Under the pieces are notes generated by a model. The model ran no database searches, was not told the DNA's origin, and saw nothing but the letters and a program-made list of their open reading frames with translations. The position numbers and the translations under genes are program-made. This document shows positions 44,299 through 55,081 of a stretch of DNA of 64,000 bases, piece after piece (position 1 is the first letter of the stretch; every line of letters starts with the position of its first letter). The stretch is from Nemopilema nomurai. Lineage: Eukaryota > Cnidaria > Scyphozoa > Rhizostomeae > Rhizostomatidae. Where the stretch lies: assembly GCA_003864495.1 (NCBI GenBank), contig ML133442.1, positions 1,801,731 to 1,865,730 of the forward strand, given 5' to 3'.

Positions 44299-44686
44299 GA
44301 CTGACTAACTGAATAACTGACTAACTGATTAACTGACTAACTGAATAACTGACTAACTGACTAACTGACTAACTGACCTCAGTTAGGAGAATATCTGTCT
44401 GCATATGTTAGCTTGTTCCGTATTATCTGTTGAAGGATTTGGGTATTCTCCGTGGAACTAAAGAACATTAGAAGAATGCACAAGTTTAGCATCTCGTTAT
44501 ATTCGTGTAGCGTTGCCCTTGTTTTTACCAGGTATCAAACATGGAAGTAGCTCGTTTAGGCTGCCTGCGAATGACCATATTTATTGGTTGCGTGGCTTTG
44601 ATTGAGATTTCTTTGGTCCTGCGATTATGTGTGCCACAACAATGGTTATGTCCATCAATGTTGTTGCACCAGTGATTATCTTCTAT
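43936..44686 (+). other. 3' flank of right MTF1-like gene
   Basis: Matches 33319-33951 inverted, apart from the microsatellite. It presumably holds the 3' UTR. A minus-strand open frame at 44525-44821 runs out of the arm and is not recognised. Confidence 0.45.
44231..44385. repeat. CTAA/CTGA tetranucleotide microsatellite
   Basis: About 150 bp of ACTA units, first nearly pure CTAA, then mixed with CTGA and GAATAA variants. The corresponding left-arm site (33626-33650) has only a short run, so the expansion happened after the duplication or contracted on the left. Confidence 0.92.
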
Positions 44687-45245
44687 TTTGCTAGACTGCC
44701 AAATATAAGTGTATTTTATCATCTGTGTGTTGAACATTTTGGTAGCTTTCCTTTGTAGATGATATGTGGTAACTGATAGTGCCAGTAGCGTTTCCACAAA
44801 AGAGCACTGATGGAACAACAAATTTCACATTTTTCTGTCTTTCCTGCTAAAAGGCAATGATTCTTTTGATCAAGTGATGTTAATCAAGTGATAAAACCTT
44901 TGTCCTTGATTCGATGATCATTGACAAGGGTGTCAAAAACTTTCCAAAGAAGGCATCCAGAACAGTTGTTGTCAGACCTTTTCCAGAAGGCTTGGCTCCT
45001 TAGACCGAATTGAAACCTCGAACCCAATTGTCTCCTGGGTGTTATTTGGTAAGATTGAATTTTGCTTGGTTTTCATCAGATATGATTCAATGGTTGATTT
45101 AATTTGCCCAGGGGATCTAAAGGCCACCAACGCTCCCCAAGGTATGTACTGCGCAGCCATTTCAACATGGGGGGGGGAGATTTAACTCCGACGTGGGGTT
45201 TAGAACAGATTTAAATTAGCTACTATGATGCATGTATCATTGTTG
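44687..45245. other. Unique region between right arm and hAT relic
   Basis: No gene is recognised. It contains short AT-rich open frames and a G-run at 45171-45178. The left terminal repeat of the hAT relic starts at 45246. Confidence 0.5.
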
Positions 45246-45568
45246 CAGTGGCGTGGCTAGAGAGGGGCAGCCCCCACCAAACTTTTCCAGCTGCTTGTCG
45301 GAAAATTTGTCGGAAGATTTGCCTCTTGGAAAATTTCTTCAACAAATATCTCTTCCAAGTTTTGAACCTTGGAAGAAAATCAATTTCAATTTTTTTAACA
45401 GTTCATGTTTGAGTTCTTTGTCATGTGGCTATTTTGGTTTGATGTGTCATCACAAAAGCTGTACCGACAAGGTACAAGGCCCTCTTCTTATTATTGGCCT
45501 GTCCTGTCACCTTATTCAAGCATGCATCAGTCAGTTGACGGCAATGCGTTGCGAGGATGGTCACTTCG

Positions 45569-47684
45569 ACACGATAACAGCCAAAGCAAAAGAGCGATAA
45601 TAGCCAAAGCAAAAGAGCGATAATAGCCAAAGCAAAAGAGCGATAAAGCCAAAGCAAAAGAGCGATAATAGCCAAAGCAAAAGAGCGATAATAGCCAAAG
45701 CAAAAGAGCGATAATAGCCAAAGCAAAAGAGCGATAATAGCCAAAGCAAAAGAGCGATAAAAGCCAAAGCAAAAGAGCGATAATAGCCAAAGCAAAAGAG
45801 CGATAATAGCCAAAGCAAAAGAGCGATAATAGCCAAAGCAAAAGAGCGATAATAGCCAAAGCAAAAGAGCGATAATAGCCAAAGCAAAAGAGCGATAATA
45901 GCCAAAGCAAAAGAGCGATAAAGCCAAAGCAAAAGAGCGATAATAGCCAAAGCAAAAGAGCGATAATAGCCAAAGCAAAAGAGCGATAATAGCCAAAGCA
46001 AAAGAGCGATAACAGCCAAAGCAAAAGAGCGATAATAGCCAAAGCAAAAGAGCGATAATAGCCAAAGCAAAAGAGCGATAATAGCCAAAGCAAAAGAGCG
46101 ATAATAGCCAAAGCAAAAGAGCGATAATAGCCAAAGCAAAAGAGCGATAATAGCCAAAGCAAAAGAGCGATAATAGCCAAAGCAAAAGAGCGATAATAGC
46201 CAAAGCAAAAGAGCGATAATAGCCAAAGCAAAAGAGCGATAATAGCCAAAGCAAAAGAGCGATAATAGCCAAAGCAAAAGAGCGATAATAGCCAAAGCAA
46301 AAGAGCGATAATAGCCAAAGCAAAAGAGCGATAATAGCCAAAGCAAAAGAGCGATATAAAGCCAAAGCAAAAGAGCGATAATAGCCAAAGCAAAAGAGCG
46401 ATAATAGCCAAAGCAAAAGAGCGATAATAGCCAAAGCAAAGAGCGATAATAGCCAAAGCAAAAGAGCGATAATAGCCAAAGCAAAAGAGCGATAATAGCC
46501 AAAGCAAAAGAGCGATAATAGCCAAAGCAAAAGAGCGATAATAGCCAAAGCAAAAGAGCGATAATAGCCAAGCAAAAGAGCGATAATAGCCAAAGCAAAA
46601 GAGCGATAATAGCCAAAGCAAAAGAGCGATAATAGCCAAAGCAAAAGAGCGATAATAGCCAAAGCAAAAGAGCGATAAAGCCAAAGCAAAAGAGCGATAA
46701 TAGCCGAAGCAAAAGAGCGATAATAGCCAAAGCAAAAGAGCGATAATAGCCAAAGCAAAAGAGCGATAACAGCCAAAGCAAAAGAGCGATAATAGCCAAA
46801 GCAAAAGAGCGATAATAGCCAAAGCAAAAGAGCGATAATAGCCAAAGCAAAAGAGCGATAATAGCCAAAGCAAAAGAGCGATAACAGCCAAAGCAAAAGA
46901 GCGATAACAGCCAAAGCAAAAGAGCGATAATAGCCAAAGCAAAAGAGCGATAACAGCCAAAGCAAAAGAGCATAATAGCCGAAGCAAAAGAGCGATAATA
47001 GCCAAAGCAAAAGAGCGATAATAGCCAAAGCAAAAGAGCGATAACAGCCAAAGCAAAAGAGCAATAATAGCCAAAGCAAAAGAGCGATAATAGCCAAAGC
47101 AAAAGAGCGATAATAGCCAAAGCAAAAGAGCGATAATAGCCAAAGCAAAAGAGCGATAATAGCCAAAGCAAAAGAGCGATAATAGCCAAAGCAAAAGAGC
47201 GATAATAGCCAAAGCAAAAGAGCGATAATAGCCAAAGCAAAAGAGCGATAATAGCCAAAGCAAAAGAGCGATAAAAGCCAAAGCAAAAGAGCGATAATAG
47301 CCAAAGCAAAAGAGCGATAATAGCCAAAGCAAAAGAGCGATAATAGCCAAAGCAAAAGAGCGATAATAGCCAAAGCAAAAGAGCGATAATAGCCAAAGCA
47401 AAAGAGCGATAATAGCCAAAGCAAAAGAGCGATAAAAGCCAAAGCAAAAGAGCGATAATAGCCAAAGCAAAAGAGCGATAATAGCCAAAGCAAAAGAGCG
47501 ATAATAGCCAAAGCAAAAGAGCGATAATAGCCAAAGCAAAGAGCGATAATAGCCAAAGCAAAAGAGCGATAATAGCCAAAGCAAAAGAGCGATAATAGCC
47601 AAAGCAAAAGAGCAATAATAGCCAAAGCAAAAGAGCGATAATAGCCAAAGCAAAAGAGCGATAATAGCCAAAGCAAAAGAGCAG
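45569..47684. repeat. 2.1-kb minisatellite of a 23-bp unit inside the hAT transposase sequence
   Basis: About 90 tandem copies of a 23-bp unit containing AAAGCAAAAGAGC, most of them identical. Variants have AACAGCC for AATAGCC, single-base drops, or 20-bp units lacking ATA. The first and last copies join in frame to transposase-like codons on each side (FDTI before, QCKSLGIP after). The three long minus-strand frames (up to 762 codons) are a by-product of 23 not being a multiple of three. Confidence 0.95.
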
Positions 47685-48260
47685 TGTAAATCTCTTGGAA
47701 TCCCTGCAACTTTTGAACAGCGAGAAGGAAAACTTTTCATGATGCAGTGGCAACTGATGACCAAATTCAAAGGTTGAGGTCTATTACTCTGTTTTGGATA
47801 TTAATGCTCTATTATAGGATATTATCGCTCTATAATCGGATATTATAATTAATGATATCAAGGCAAGGTTAAGTGATACGACGGTTGGTGTATTCAATGC
47901 TCTTAAATGTTTATCTCCAGCTTCTCTAATTGGCAACACAAAGAGACTCCCAGTAAAATCACGTTTGGAGCAACTGAACATCCTTTCAGAATTCTATCGA
48001 AAGGACCTTGGCTCGAAAGAAATGGTTTTGAAAGAGTACGAAAACATACACGCTCTCCTCAATGCTTGGGAGTTTAGTGGTGGTGAAGCTGTTCCGAGGG
48101 ACTACGAAGATCTCCTAATTTTTCTTATCAAGAATTGTCTTCTGGAACAGTTTGAGAGTATGTTGCTACACTGCTAAAACTTTCTTTCACTATGCTTGTG
48201 TCATCTGCACATGTTGAGAGGTCTTTTAGGATACCCTCTCATAAGAGCCAATCTTAAGGC
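47685..48260 (+). pseudogene. hAT transposase C-terminal remnant
   Basis: Frame-broken coding remains read CKSLGIPATFEQRE, then after a shift FHDAVATDDQIQRLRS, then SDTTVGVFNALKCLSPASL, then LEQLNILSEFYRKDL (47965 on, read from a TTG, so not a true start). A last shift leads to LLKLSFTMLVSSAHVERSF at about 48168-48224. The last block matches the hAT dimerisation motif (SxAxCERSF), with His-Val in place of Ser-Cys. The order fits the C-terminal third of a TTF/ZMYM-type hAT transposase. At least two frameshifts and stop codons make it inactive. Confidence 0.65.
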
Positions 48261-48416
48261 AAATTTACGTAGCGGTGAACAGAGATTCACTCAATCGTTC
48301 GTCTGGTGTCTGGTCTGGCAAATTTCATGAAATAAACTGCTTTGTTGGTCTATCGATAAAGGCTCGCTTGCACATTTCACTGCCATTTTTGCCATGTCAC
48401 CGGCAGCAGGGAAATA

Positions 48417-49122
48417 CACTACCGTTCAAAAAGTTTTGGGACGATTCGTATTTTCGAATCTTCTGGCGAATGAAAACAATTTCAGGCGATCAAAAAATGT
48501 ATCTTTTGAAAACCATCCTATTATCCTTTAAAATGGTCTAAATAACGCAGTAAAAGCATCAACAAGTTGCAAAATTTCAGCTCTTTTTATTCATTACAAT
48601 CAATTATCAGAATTTGAAACCTCTGCGCTTTGACCTTCTAGCAAATTAATCGAGATGTATCTTGTTTCTTGATCTCTCAATAAAGACCTTTCATGTCTTG
48701 GCGTCTGGAACTTCTTCGGTCCGCCAACCCTTGGCAAATCTTTTACGGTTCTAAATTTAAAGAACTTTTTGCATACAGCGAAAGCTGCATTCTTAGAGCC
48801 CACAATTTATGCAGTTTTTTCGTAGCTTTTACCGTTATTTTTATAAAAGATAATTTCCAGAGGCTTCTCATATGATATTTCACGACGTTTGATAACCTCC
48901 ATGTTCATGTTTCTGGCCTAGAAAAATTTTACGGTTAATCTTTTTCAAATAATGTGGCAAAATTGAAATACTTCGAAACATGAACAATGTCTTAAGAAAG
49001 CTTCATGGAAATAGCCGGTTGTCGCACTTAATAAGAGAGGATCAAATGCATGTTTTTTAAAGCTTTCATCATAAGCGTCTTTCGAAACTTCGAATCGTCC
49101 CAAGACTTTTTGAACGGTAGTG
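48417..49122 (-). mobile_element. Tc1/mariner-type remnant nested in the hAT relic
   Basis: The ends are inverted repeats of more than 30 bp starting CACTACCGTTCAAAAAGT and running to GGGACGATTCG. They are flanked by TA on both sides (48415-48416, 49123-49124). ACTACCGTTCAAAA is a familiar Tc1-like terminus. On the minus strand 48600-48803 includes TVKDLPRVGGPKKFQTPRHE, resembling the N-terminal DNA-binding part of Tc1 transposases (DLPRSGRPRK-TPRDER). The 706-bp copy has lost most of the transposase. Its insertion in the hAT relic dates it as the younger event. Confidence 0.75.
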
Positions 49123-49351
49123 TATGAACCCCGCCCTTTACAAAATTGCGCATTTCGCTATTGTTTCGTGTTTATGGTAGATGGAATATAAAATACCAAC
49201 GTATGAAGTATTTATTGCCTTCATTCATTCTCCATTTGGCTAGAAGACATTTGGCACCAATGTAAGATGAACACTTACTTTGGCGCCCCTCGGACTTCAT
49301 TGGCAATAGGGGCATTCACCCCCTCCCTGCCCCTCGGCCAGCACGCCACTG

Positions 49352-49575
49352 GGAAAGCAGGCTACAATAGGTGCTTCTCGCGATATTGTAGTTGATAAGC
49401 AAAAATACATAAAACATAAACTACGTAAAATGATGTAAATGCAGCTAGAACACCGAATTTAAGTGACACGGGATCCCATCACGATGATGTTGATGATGGT
49501 AACGGTTTTCGAAACGAGACATTTTGAAAAGGACGGTCCATAGGCATCAAGAGTACCACGAACAGTAGTGCAAAA
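49352..49575 (+). promoter_or_regulatory. BUD13 5' flank
   Basis: Only 224 bp separate the right end of the hAT relic from the BUD13 start codon, so the BUD13 promoter is either very short or partly contributed by the element. No clear core-promoter motif is seen. Confidence 0.4.
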
Positions 49576-52268
49576 ATGTCGAAGTTAGATTACTTGCAGA
49601 AATACATGTCCAGTGGTAATGAAAAGAAGTCAGATAGGTCCTACAAGAAAAGATCAAAAAAGCATAAAAATACAAAAAACCTTAAAATTATTGACACAGA
49701 ACTGAAGTTTATTGATAGACGCGAAAGAAATGGCGGTTCTTCATGTGATGAATTTGATTTGGAGGAGGAAAAGCCACAAGTATACATCGAAGGAAATAAA
49801 CTCCTATCTGAATACAATTCAAAAGATAAACTTGACCAAAAGCAAAAATGGGCTCCAGTCTCTTGGGGTGCATTAGAAGGTGAGAGCCATTCGGTCAGAC
49901 CAGAAGCAGACCATGAATTCAAAGATGATGGCTTGGTCGGTGGCGTTTCAGTAGAAAGAAGGAGGTACGATTCACCAGACCTGTCACCAACGAGACCAAG
50001 GAGAACCAGAGACACACCCGATCTTTCGCCCAAGCGGCGAAGGCCTAGATCTAGAAGTGGCTCGACGGATCTTTCACCCCGAAGAAGTAGAAAACGAGAT
50101 AGACATGACTCTCCAGAGACTTTTAGAGATAGACATGATTCTCCAGATAAAGACGATGACGGAGAAGTTGCATTTTCAAGTTCCCCAGAATCGAATAGCA
50201 AAGCTAGAGCAAGGTATCAAAGACAAAGCTCATCACCCGACCTGTCTCCAGTGAGGAGAGAGGATAATGTTTATTTGAAAAGTGAGAAGAAAGGTCAGAG
50301 CAGGCAGACCTCAAGCATGAGGCGTGAGGTATCACCAGAAGTGGTCACTCGAGGTATAATTGTATTTCTTTTAGGTGTTTGCATGCTGTTCTCTTTGCAG
50401 TGCCTCAAAGTCGTTATGACATTCATATTTATTCAAAATATAAGCAAAAGCCTAGTGTGTTATGAATTTCTAGGTAAAAAAGGACCTCATATTCAAAGGA
50501 GACTTACACATCATTGTCTGAAGTTATTTTGCTGCTTGTAAGCTTGGGCAAAGATTTCTTTCAGTATTTTCTTGGCTGATTATGATATGCTTTCATGATA
50601 TAATTACAACTATACACATAATAAATAATGGTGATATAAATGCATTATGGTTTTTCTGTGGTATTTCATTATTTTTTATTTGCTGGGCTGTGGATATAAC
50701 AGGAAAATTATCAAAGCTATTAAGATACTTCTTTACAAAGTTAGGTAGAGTAAGGTATATTTCTTTCAGTCAATTTTTCTGTTTGTTTAAACATTGATAA
50801 ACCAAAGAAAAGGCTGTTAAACTAATAGATTGAAACATTTTTGGCATTGTAACAGAAAAGAAGGCTGGTTTACAATCAGCTAACTCACTGCGTGAAGAGA
50901 ATATTCAAAGAAAGGTGCAAGAAGAAAAATATTTTACAACAATGGAAAAGTCAATGTCTGGGAAAGGAGCAACTACAATATACAGGAGAAAATCTGGTAA
51001 GAAAATAGATCTAGAGGAAGAAAAAAAGAGAAAGGATGAAGAAGAGAAACTGAAAGCAAAAGAACAAGTCAAATATGATGCTTGGAAAAAAGGGTATGTT
51101 ACACAGCATATGTTCACTTGATCAAAACTGATTCTTTTAACCGGGATTATATCTTATTTACATATTGTATCATCGTTAACATATTTCAGGGAGACAATCC
51201 ATCATGTTTCACAATAATCATGTTTTTAGATAAAAGCAGATGGCAAAGTTTGTCAAGAAAAGCACTTGAATTTATGATTGTTTATAGTTTCTTTTCCCAG
51301 TATGTGAGTTGATTCTGCAAATGCAGATGAGTGCTTGGAACGATTTGCTGGTTAGTGTATATTATAAAAAAGAAAGTGATATTATTGACATCATCCCAGT
51401 TAAGAAAAACAGAAACCGAAACAGCTGAATCAGTTACATTCAATTAGTAAAGCAATTACACTAATATGTTTAGAGAGTCTTTGATTTCACCATCATTTGT
51501 CCAAGATTGTAGCCAAAGTACATTTTGAGTATTGGTTTGCCTTCAGAGTTATCCATGTAAAGAGCAAGCATGGTTTTCACATTTCACAGGATAGAGTTGG
51601 TGCAGCTCCTTTAGTTGTCACTATATCAAGGACTCCTTTTTTTGAATGCAAACTATTTGAAGGTTGTTCACTTGGCAGCAGAAAGATTGATAAAGATTAC
51701 ATGAGTAAAACACATCATTTTACTTTTAAACTACATATTTATAGCAGTACAATTAATTATACTTAGACTGAGGCAACAGGAAGATTATTCTCACAAGCTG
51801 AATGAAGATCTTTATGAAATGAGCAAACCTTTGGCAAGATATCAAGATGATAAAGATCTAGATGACATTTTGAAAAAGCAGGAAAGGGATGAAGATCCAA
51901 TGCTTGCGTTCATAAGGAAAACTAAAACAAAGGCAAAGGAGAAAAAGAAAGGTTTGTTTGCCTTCTTTATAACCTTCTCCCATTCTGGACAGGAATAGAA
52001 TTTTGTTCTGTTCTAACCAACAACTGTTAAGCAGAGAAGCAGTTTATATGCCTGTCGTTGCTTTGATATTTTTCCTTTACTTTTTCTTGTAGAAAGACCA
52101 CGCTACAAGGGACCAAATCCTCCTCCTAATCGATTTAATTTATGGCCTGGTTACCGCTGGGATGGTGTTGATCGATCAAATGGATTTGAAAAGAAAAGAT
52201 TTGCTGCTATATCAGAGCGGCAGTCAATGTCTAATGAAGCCTACAAGTGGAGTGTTGAGGATATGTGA
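49576..52268 (+). CDS. BUD13: BUD13 homologue, splicing factor of the RES complex
   Basis: Four coding exons: 49576-50353, 50856-51093, 51767-51951, 52093-52268, encoding 458 residues. The ATG start gives [13 protein letters not shown], the family N-terminus. Residues about 130-235 are Arg/Ser-rich with repeated SPDLSP and DRHDSP motifs, as in animal BUD13. The conserved C-terminal part reads [40 protein letters not shown] and ends exactly at WSVEDM. BUD13 forms the RES complex with SNIP1/Pml1 and RBMX2/Snu17, binds the B and B-act spliceosome in the nucleus and helps splicing and nuclear retention of pre-mRNA. All splice phases agree. The reading frame beyond 50353 to 50541 is intron read-through. 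Confidence 0.95.
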
Positions 52269-53083
52269 GAGCAGGCTTCTGTCCTACAATACCATCCAGC
52301 CTAACAGCAGTAACAGAAGGTTTTTTCTAAAGTTAAAAATTCAGTAGAATGTAATATTGTGTACTCCTGGCAAAATTGTACAGATGACAATCAGCTTATA
52401 ACAACAACATTCATCAGCCTGATGTTTCTGAAAGAAACAGTGTATGAGATATGTGTTTTATAAAATGGTACAAGGATCAAGTCAGAGTTGCAAAGCAAGA
52501 AACATTTGATAAAGGAATATCACCATCAATTTTGTGCACATCAACGCTTACAGCTGCTTCAGCTACTCCTTGATGATAATATTTAAAGGAATTATTTAAA
52601 CTTCTAATTAAAGAGCTTCGTAAGAACATCCCAAATCAGAGTATCTAATTCCAGAATAATTAAAACTAAGTACTCTCCTAACTATCATATTGCCACTTAA
52701 CTAAGACAAAGCTCACTCAAGACACTTAGCTTGCAATAAGTAGTGAAATTGCATAACAAGGACTTTGTACAGAGAAACTGCAAACTCATGATGTCTATGT
52801 CTATTTTTGTGTAGGGAAATTTCTTGAAAAGACTGTTTTACATTTTTTCACAATATGCTATGTAAAGATAAACTGACTAATTACAATGTCTAAAGTAAGA
52901 AACATTAAAGTGCAATACATTCACAAGGATATCCATCATATAAATAAAGCTACACTGTATGTGCTTGAAATACTTCCAGGGTTATGCAAATGGCCATTTT
53001 GAACCGAATGCTGCAGCCCTTTTGATCCCTCTGTCTACAAAGTTATATGGTAAAAAATGGAGGAGGGTGTTGGTATGCCACTT
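52269..53083. other. BUD13 3' UTR and convergent gap to TMEM35B-like gene
   Basis: AT-rich, without coding sequence. AATAAA at 52943-52948 is a good poly(A) signal for BUD13. The two genes converge, so the short remaining gap also holds the 3' UTR of the minus-strand gene. Confidence 0.6.
52943..52948 (+). terminator. Candidate poly(A) signal of BUD13
   Basis: AATAAA, 675 bp after the BUD13 stop codon and the first canonical signal noticed on this strand. Confidence 0.5.
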
Positions 53084-55081
53084 TCATTCTGTTTTGTCAT
53101 TCTTCTGGGTGTTGGTCTGCTTGATATTGCCAATCAAAAGGAAATGAAGTCTGAGGAAAAGCATGAGTAATACCATAGCAGGTGCAGCAATCAGTGATAC
53201 CGGCTCCTTTAATTGGTGGAGTGTATACATAGCACCAATCATAATAGATGATAACATCAGGCAGCTAAACAACTTAAAGACTCTTGGTCCAGCCAGCAAC
53301 ACTGCCCCTGCAATTTCAATTACTCCAACTTGCTTCATGTACTTTGCAGGGTCAATTTCATAACCAAATAAAACTGCTGGATGAACTGCTGCAAATCTCA
53401 CAAATTCTGATTGCTAAAAAAGAGTTTTGTAACTTTGTATTAAAATGGTGGTACTTAACTGGATTCCTGTTTCGCAATGACTCCCAAGACTAGTTAGCAG
53501 GTACATACTTTGTTGGTTGTGGCCATCCAGAATGTCAACCTGATCAATCGGGGTTTGGGACTTTTAAGCTAATGACTATGATGCGCCAGAGCGTTTTGAT
53601 TTGCTTATTTCACTATTGAAGACATATTCCAAAATTGTCTAAAATATGAGTGTTTCTAGCAAGCTACAACTTGTCAAAAAGTTTACAAAATAAACTGCTA
53701 ATTCTTCTTCAAATAGGATCAAATCTTCAATGTTCTTTATTTTTCAGTCTTACCTTAGATCACAAGTATAACTAAATGTGTTAAGGTTCTCTTCAAACTA
53801 TAATTCTACATAGAACTTGTAATCTGACACTCCAAGGTATGCAAATAAAGTACCCAGCAAAAGCATACTCTAGGTATATGCAATCACTTTTCTACTTTTC
53901 TGTATTTTTTGAAACTTCAACTACTTTCTGAAACTTTCTGTTATTCATTGCATAACTTGCAGAATCATATTTTGTTTGCTGCCAAAAAAGTACCCATGAG
54001 TTTTTTCCAAAAAAGTTTAGCTGTTCAAAAAATGTCTGTCTATCTTGTTTCCCCATATTAATAACAACAGCAACAATAGTCAAAGAAATAACAAACACCA
54101 ACCAGGCATTTCTAGAGTTTCCTAGAGGCTGTTTCTGTGAGAAATGCCATTTTGAAGAGCTTCTAATGACAAGCTTCTCATGACAAGCTTCTCATGACAA
54201 GCATACCACAAAAACTAATGTACAATCAAACAGTTAATGTACAACAAGTTCCCTGTTTATTTCAAGAAGCACCAAGATTATATTGTAAGACTGCATGGAA
54301 CCCTAACTTTGCATATTGCAAATTAAATGGAAATCAAATTGAGAAATTGGTTTGTTACAAGATTGATTTAATGAGGTGATTTGACCAGTAGCAAATGACT
54401 TAGAGCAATAACCCTAACCTTATATCTTATGTGGTGCAAATCATTAATGCCAATTTTATGTCCACCTTCATGTGTTTTTGTTTATGCACAGATGCTTTAA
54501 TCATCTATCTCTTTAATTTTTCTGATCAAACATATGATCACCATTGGTAATAAACCTCACATTCATATGCGAAAATTACCTTTTCTGTCACAATTAGACT
54601 GTCAAAAAAGTATTTCACTGGGCCCTTTTATCAAGAGCTCTTTTTGAGATCACAAACAAAATGAAGAAATTAGTACCCCAGTGAAAACTTTAAATCACTA
54701 AAAATTCAATAATAACTATTCTGAAAGTGGCCATTTTCATTTTCTCGATCCCCTTGAACAACACAAGACATATATTTATACGTTATCATTCTCAGTAGTT
54801 AATAATCTTCTCGGTAGTAATTTGAAATATTCAACAAGACTAAGTACTGTTGTGCATCACGTTTTGCATTGCAACGCAAAAATTATCGTTTAACAAAAAG
54901 AATTGGAGTTTTAAGTAGAGGTGAAAATAGCAAACACCTGATAAATGGAAATACTTACCATCTCAGGATACATTTTGGGAAAAAATTTATCAGACAGTTT
55001 AGCAGCCCCAGCGATAAGGAACAAAGAAACGAGGGCGAAGTGAAGAAGTCCTCTGAAAACTCGGAAGCCTAAAGCCGCCAT
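53084..55081 (-). CDS. TMEM35B: TMEM35B-like (DoxX-like) four-helix membrane protein
   Basis: Two exons on the minus strand, 54959-55081 and 53084-53413, encode 150 residues (human TMEM35B is 154). Start: MAALGFRVFRGLLHF from ATG at 55081; an upstream frame extension begins only at GTG. Helix 1 is at about 12-30 with GAAKLSD. Then come FVRFAAVHPAVLFGYEIDPAKY and three further hydrophobic stretches with IEIAGAVLLAGP and MIGAMYTLHQLKE. FGY-DP, a helix with E-AG and GAxxTLxxLKE match TMEM35B better than TMEM35A/NACHO. It is a small multi-pass membrane protein, probably of the endoplasmic reticulum. TMEM35A is a nicotinic receptor chaperone; the role of TMEM35B is poorly known. The single intron is 1.5 kb. 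Confidence 0.85.
54140..54200. repeat. Short direct repeat in TMEM35B-like intron
   Basis: Three tandem copies of a unit close to ATGACAAGCTTCTC, about 15-17 bp each. Confidence 0.7.

Larger units (their letters stand above)
40811..44686. repeat. Right arm of the 3.9-kb inverted duplication
   Basis: Reverse complement of 33319-37175. It starts at TCTTGG, 40811, and ends near ATTATCTTCTAT, 44675-44686. It carries the plus-strand MTF1-like copy. Differences from the left arm include two in-frame deletions in finger 2, scattered substitutions and indels in the 5' flank (for example around 41536-41590), and a CTAA-type microsatellite expansion at about 44231-44385 where the left arm has only a few units. 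Confidence 0.9.
45246..49351 (+). mobile_element. Decayed hAT-type DNA transposon (about 4.1 kb)
   Basis: The left end CAGTGGCGTGGCTAGAGAGG and the reverse complement of the right end CAGTGGCGTGCTGGCCGAGG are imperfect terminal inverted repeats, sharing CAGTGGCGTG and then GAGGGGCAG. Such CAGTGGCG ends are common in invertebrate hAT elements. Transposase remains on the plus strand lie between them: a piece at about 45500-45590, then after a 2.1-kb minisatellite a C-terminal part at 47685-48260 including the dimerisation motif. A Tc1/mariner remnant is nested at 48417-49122. No 8-bp target duplication can be seen (CATTGTTG on the left, GGAAAGCA on the right), so the borders may have decayed. 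Confidence 0.65.

Noticed and set aside
45421..47770. Three minus-strand frames of 730-762 codons, apparently polytopic membrane proteins
   Set aside because: They are reading frames of a 23-bp tandem repeat, open in every frame with identical cyclic peptide. No start context, splice structure or family match.
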